Of a stretch of DNA of 42,404 bases, positions 42,083 to 42,404 are shown one piece after another. Position 1 is the stretch's first letter; each line of letters starts with the position of its first letter. Both the position numbers and the translations under genes were made by a program. Under the pieces are notes generated by a model. The model saw only the letters and a program-made list of their open reading frames with translations, was not told the origin of the DNA and did no database searches. This stretch comes from Oscillospiraceae bacterium (lineage in GTDB: Bacteria > Bacillota > Clostridia > Oscillospirales > Ruminococcaceae), in contig JAFSDS010000008.1 of NCBI GenBank assembly GCA_017436125.1, positions 1 through 42,404 on the forward strand, given 5' to 3'.

Positions 42083-42101
42083 TATATGGTATTAAAAAAG
42101 C

Positions 42102-42125
42102 CCGCAGGATCTGCGGTTTTTTTTG
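42102..42125. terminator. Second terminator-like hairpin
   Basis: CCGCAG (42102-42107), GAT loop, CTGCGG (42111-42116), then eight T; preceded by an A-run, so it could also stop leftward transcription. It backs up the terminator at 42050. Confidence 0.75.
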
Positions 42126-42129
42126 TTTG

Positions 42130-42404
42130 AGCGTTACGAAAAAGATACCCGGAGGACAAGAAAACGGGTGATCGCCTTGTATTAATTTGATAGCAAGGAT
42201 AAAGCTTGCTCTGACCTGAAAATGCCGGAGGGCAAGAAAGCTGATGGCAGGAAGAACAGAGAAAGCAGAACGGATTTCTTTGTATATTTATATTTGTTTA
42301 TATTATATACATATATAAATAATAGTATATATAGAGAACTTCTTTATACTATTATTATATATAGAAAAGAAAAAATTGGAATCGTTTCCAAAAGTGAAAA
42401 ATAA
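42130..42404 (+). other. Non-coding stretch with paired GGAGG-loop hairpins and AT-rich end
   Basis: No convincing gene. CCGGAGGACAAGAAA (from 42149) and CCGGAGGGCAAGAAA (from 42225) are near-copies, each between pairing arms: ACCCG/CGGGT (42147-42151, 42165-42169) and TGCC/GGCA (42223-42226, 42246-42249). Between them AGCAAG pairs with CTTGCT (42192-42197, 42205-42210). From 42275 on the sequence is extremely AT-rich (TATA repeats). It could be a structured RNA or a leader of a gene beyond the window. Not recognised. Confidence 0.4.

Noticed and set aside
42130-42260. Mini-ykkC/guanidine-II-like tandem hairpins
   Set aside because: Loops are GGAGGRCAAGAAA rather than short ACGR tetraloops, and arms are weak.
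42222-42404. Possible 60-residue open frame at the window end
   Set aside because: No Shine-Dalgarno site at a useful distance, AT-repeat-derived residues (YLYLFILYTYI) and overlap with hairpin sequence.

Overview
The window looks like chromosomal DNA from a low-to-moderate GC Gram-positive anaerobe of the class Clostridia (Oscillospirales/Ruminococcaceae-like). This is inferred from three things: T-box control of valS, the recJ-rel-dtd-MBL-hemZ cluster, and the flippase(yabM-like)-mazG(yabN)-HU-rqcP(yabO) cluster. Genes are densely packed, often start with TTG or GTG behind strong Shine-Dalgarno sites, and are separated by GC-rich intrinsic terminators. No rRNA, tRNA, CRISPR array, IS transposase or prophage was recognised.

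Layout. 1-1720: the 3' end of atpD, then a small cassette of DNA-binding proteins (two divergent ribbon-helix-helix proteins and an XRE protein) bounded by near-identical terminator hairpins. 1728-3488 (minus): ychF and an ECF-transporter S component with a zinc-ribbon tail. 3752-10819 (plus): an envelope module made of an OmpR/histidine-kinase pair, an HtrA-type protease, and two tandem membrane-anchored parvulin foldases. 10934-13311: an SLC13-like permease, a flavodoxin-like protein and an MBL hydrolase. 13361-14697 (minus): a GNAT enzyme and an XRE/zinc-ribbon regulator with a palindromic operator. 14789-19751: a valine T-box leader, valS, folC and an MBL protein. 19807-24424 (minus): a second two-component system, DUF3006, a ComEC-like MBL protein, a SLOG/DUF1273 protein and a DUF1624 membrane protein.

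24640-25968 is an acidic membrane protein of unknown role. 26139-36531 is a long co-directional cluster for DNA repair (RecJ), the stringent response (Rel), tRNA proofreading (Dtd), radical-SAM HemZ, a nucleoside-kinase-like protein, and purine/methylthioadenosine salvage (PNP and an MtaD-like deaminase). 36622-39946 holds a lipid-II-flippase-like protein, MazG, HU and RqcP. The sporulation/division genes that often follow rqcP (yabP, yabQ, divIC) are absent. In their place is a DUF559 nuclease-like gene enclosed by palindromic inverted arms.

The last gene (40709-42010) encodes a secreted protein with an NPNTG-type sorting signal. It has a near-consensus promoter and a long leader that can fold in mutually exclusive ways. 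Beyond it lie two terminators and an unexplained stretch with paired hairpins.

The strongest candidates for something undescribed are: (1) the DUF559 gene inside inverted palindromic arms, with a gene-less relative of the same element about 270 bp upstream; (2) the structured leader of the NPNTG surface-protein gene; (3) the RHH/RHH/XRE cassette flanked by duplicated terminators and carrying its own operator-like repeats.
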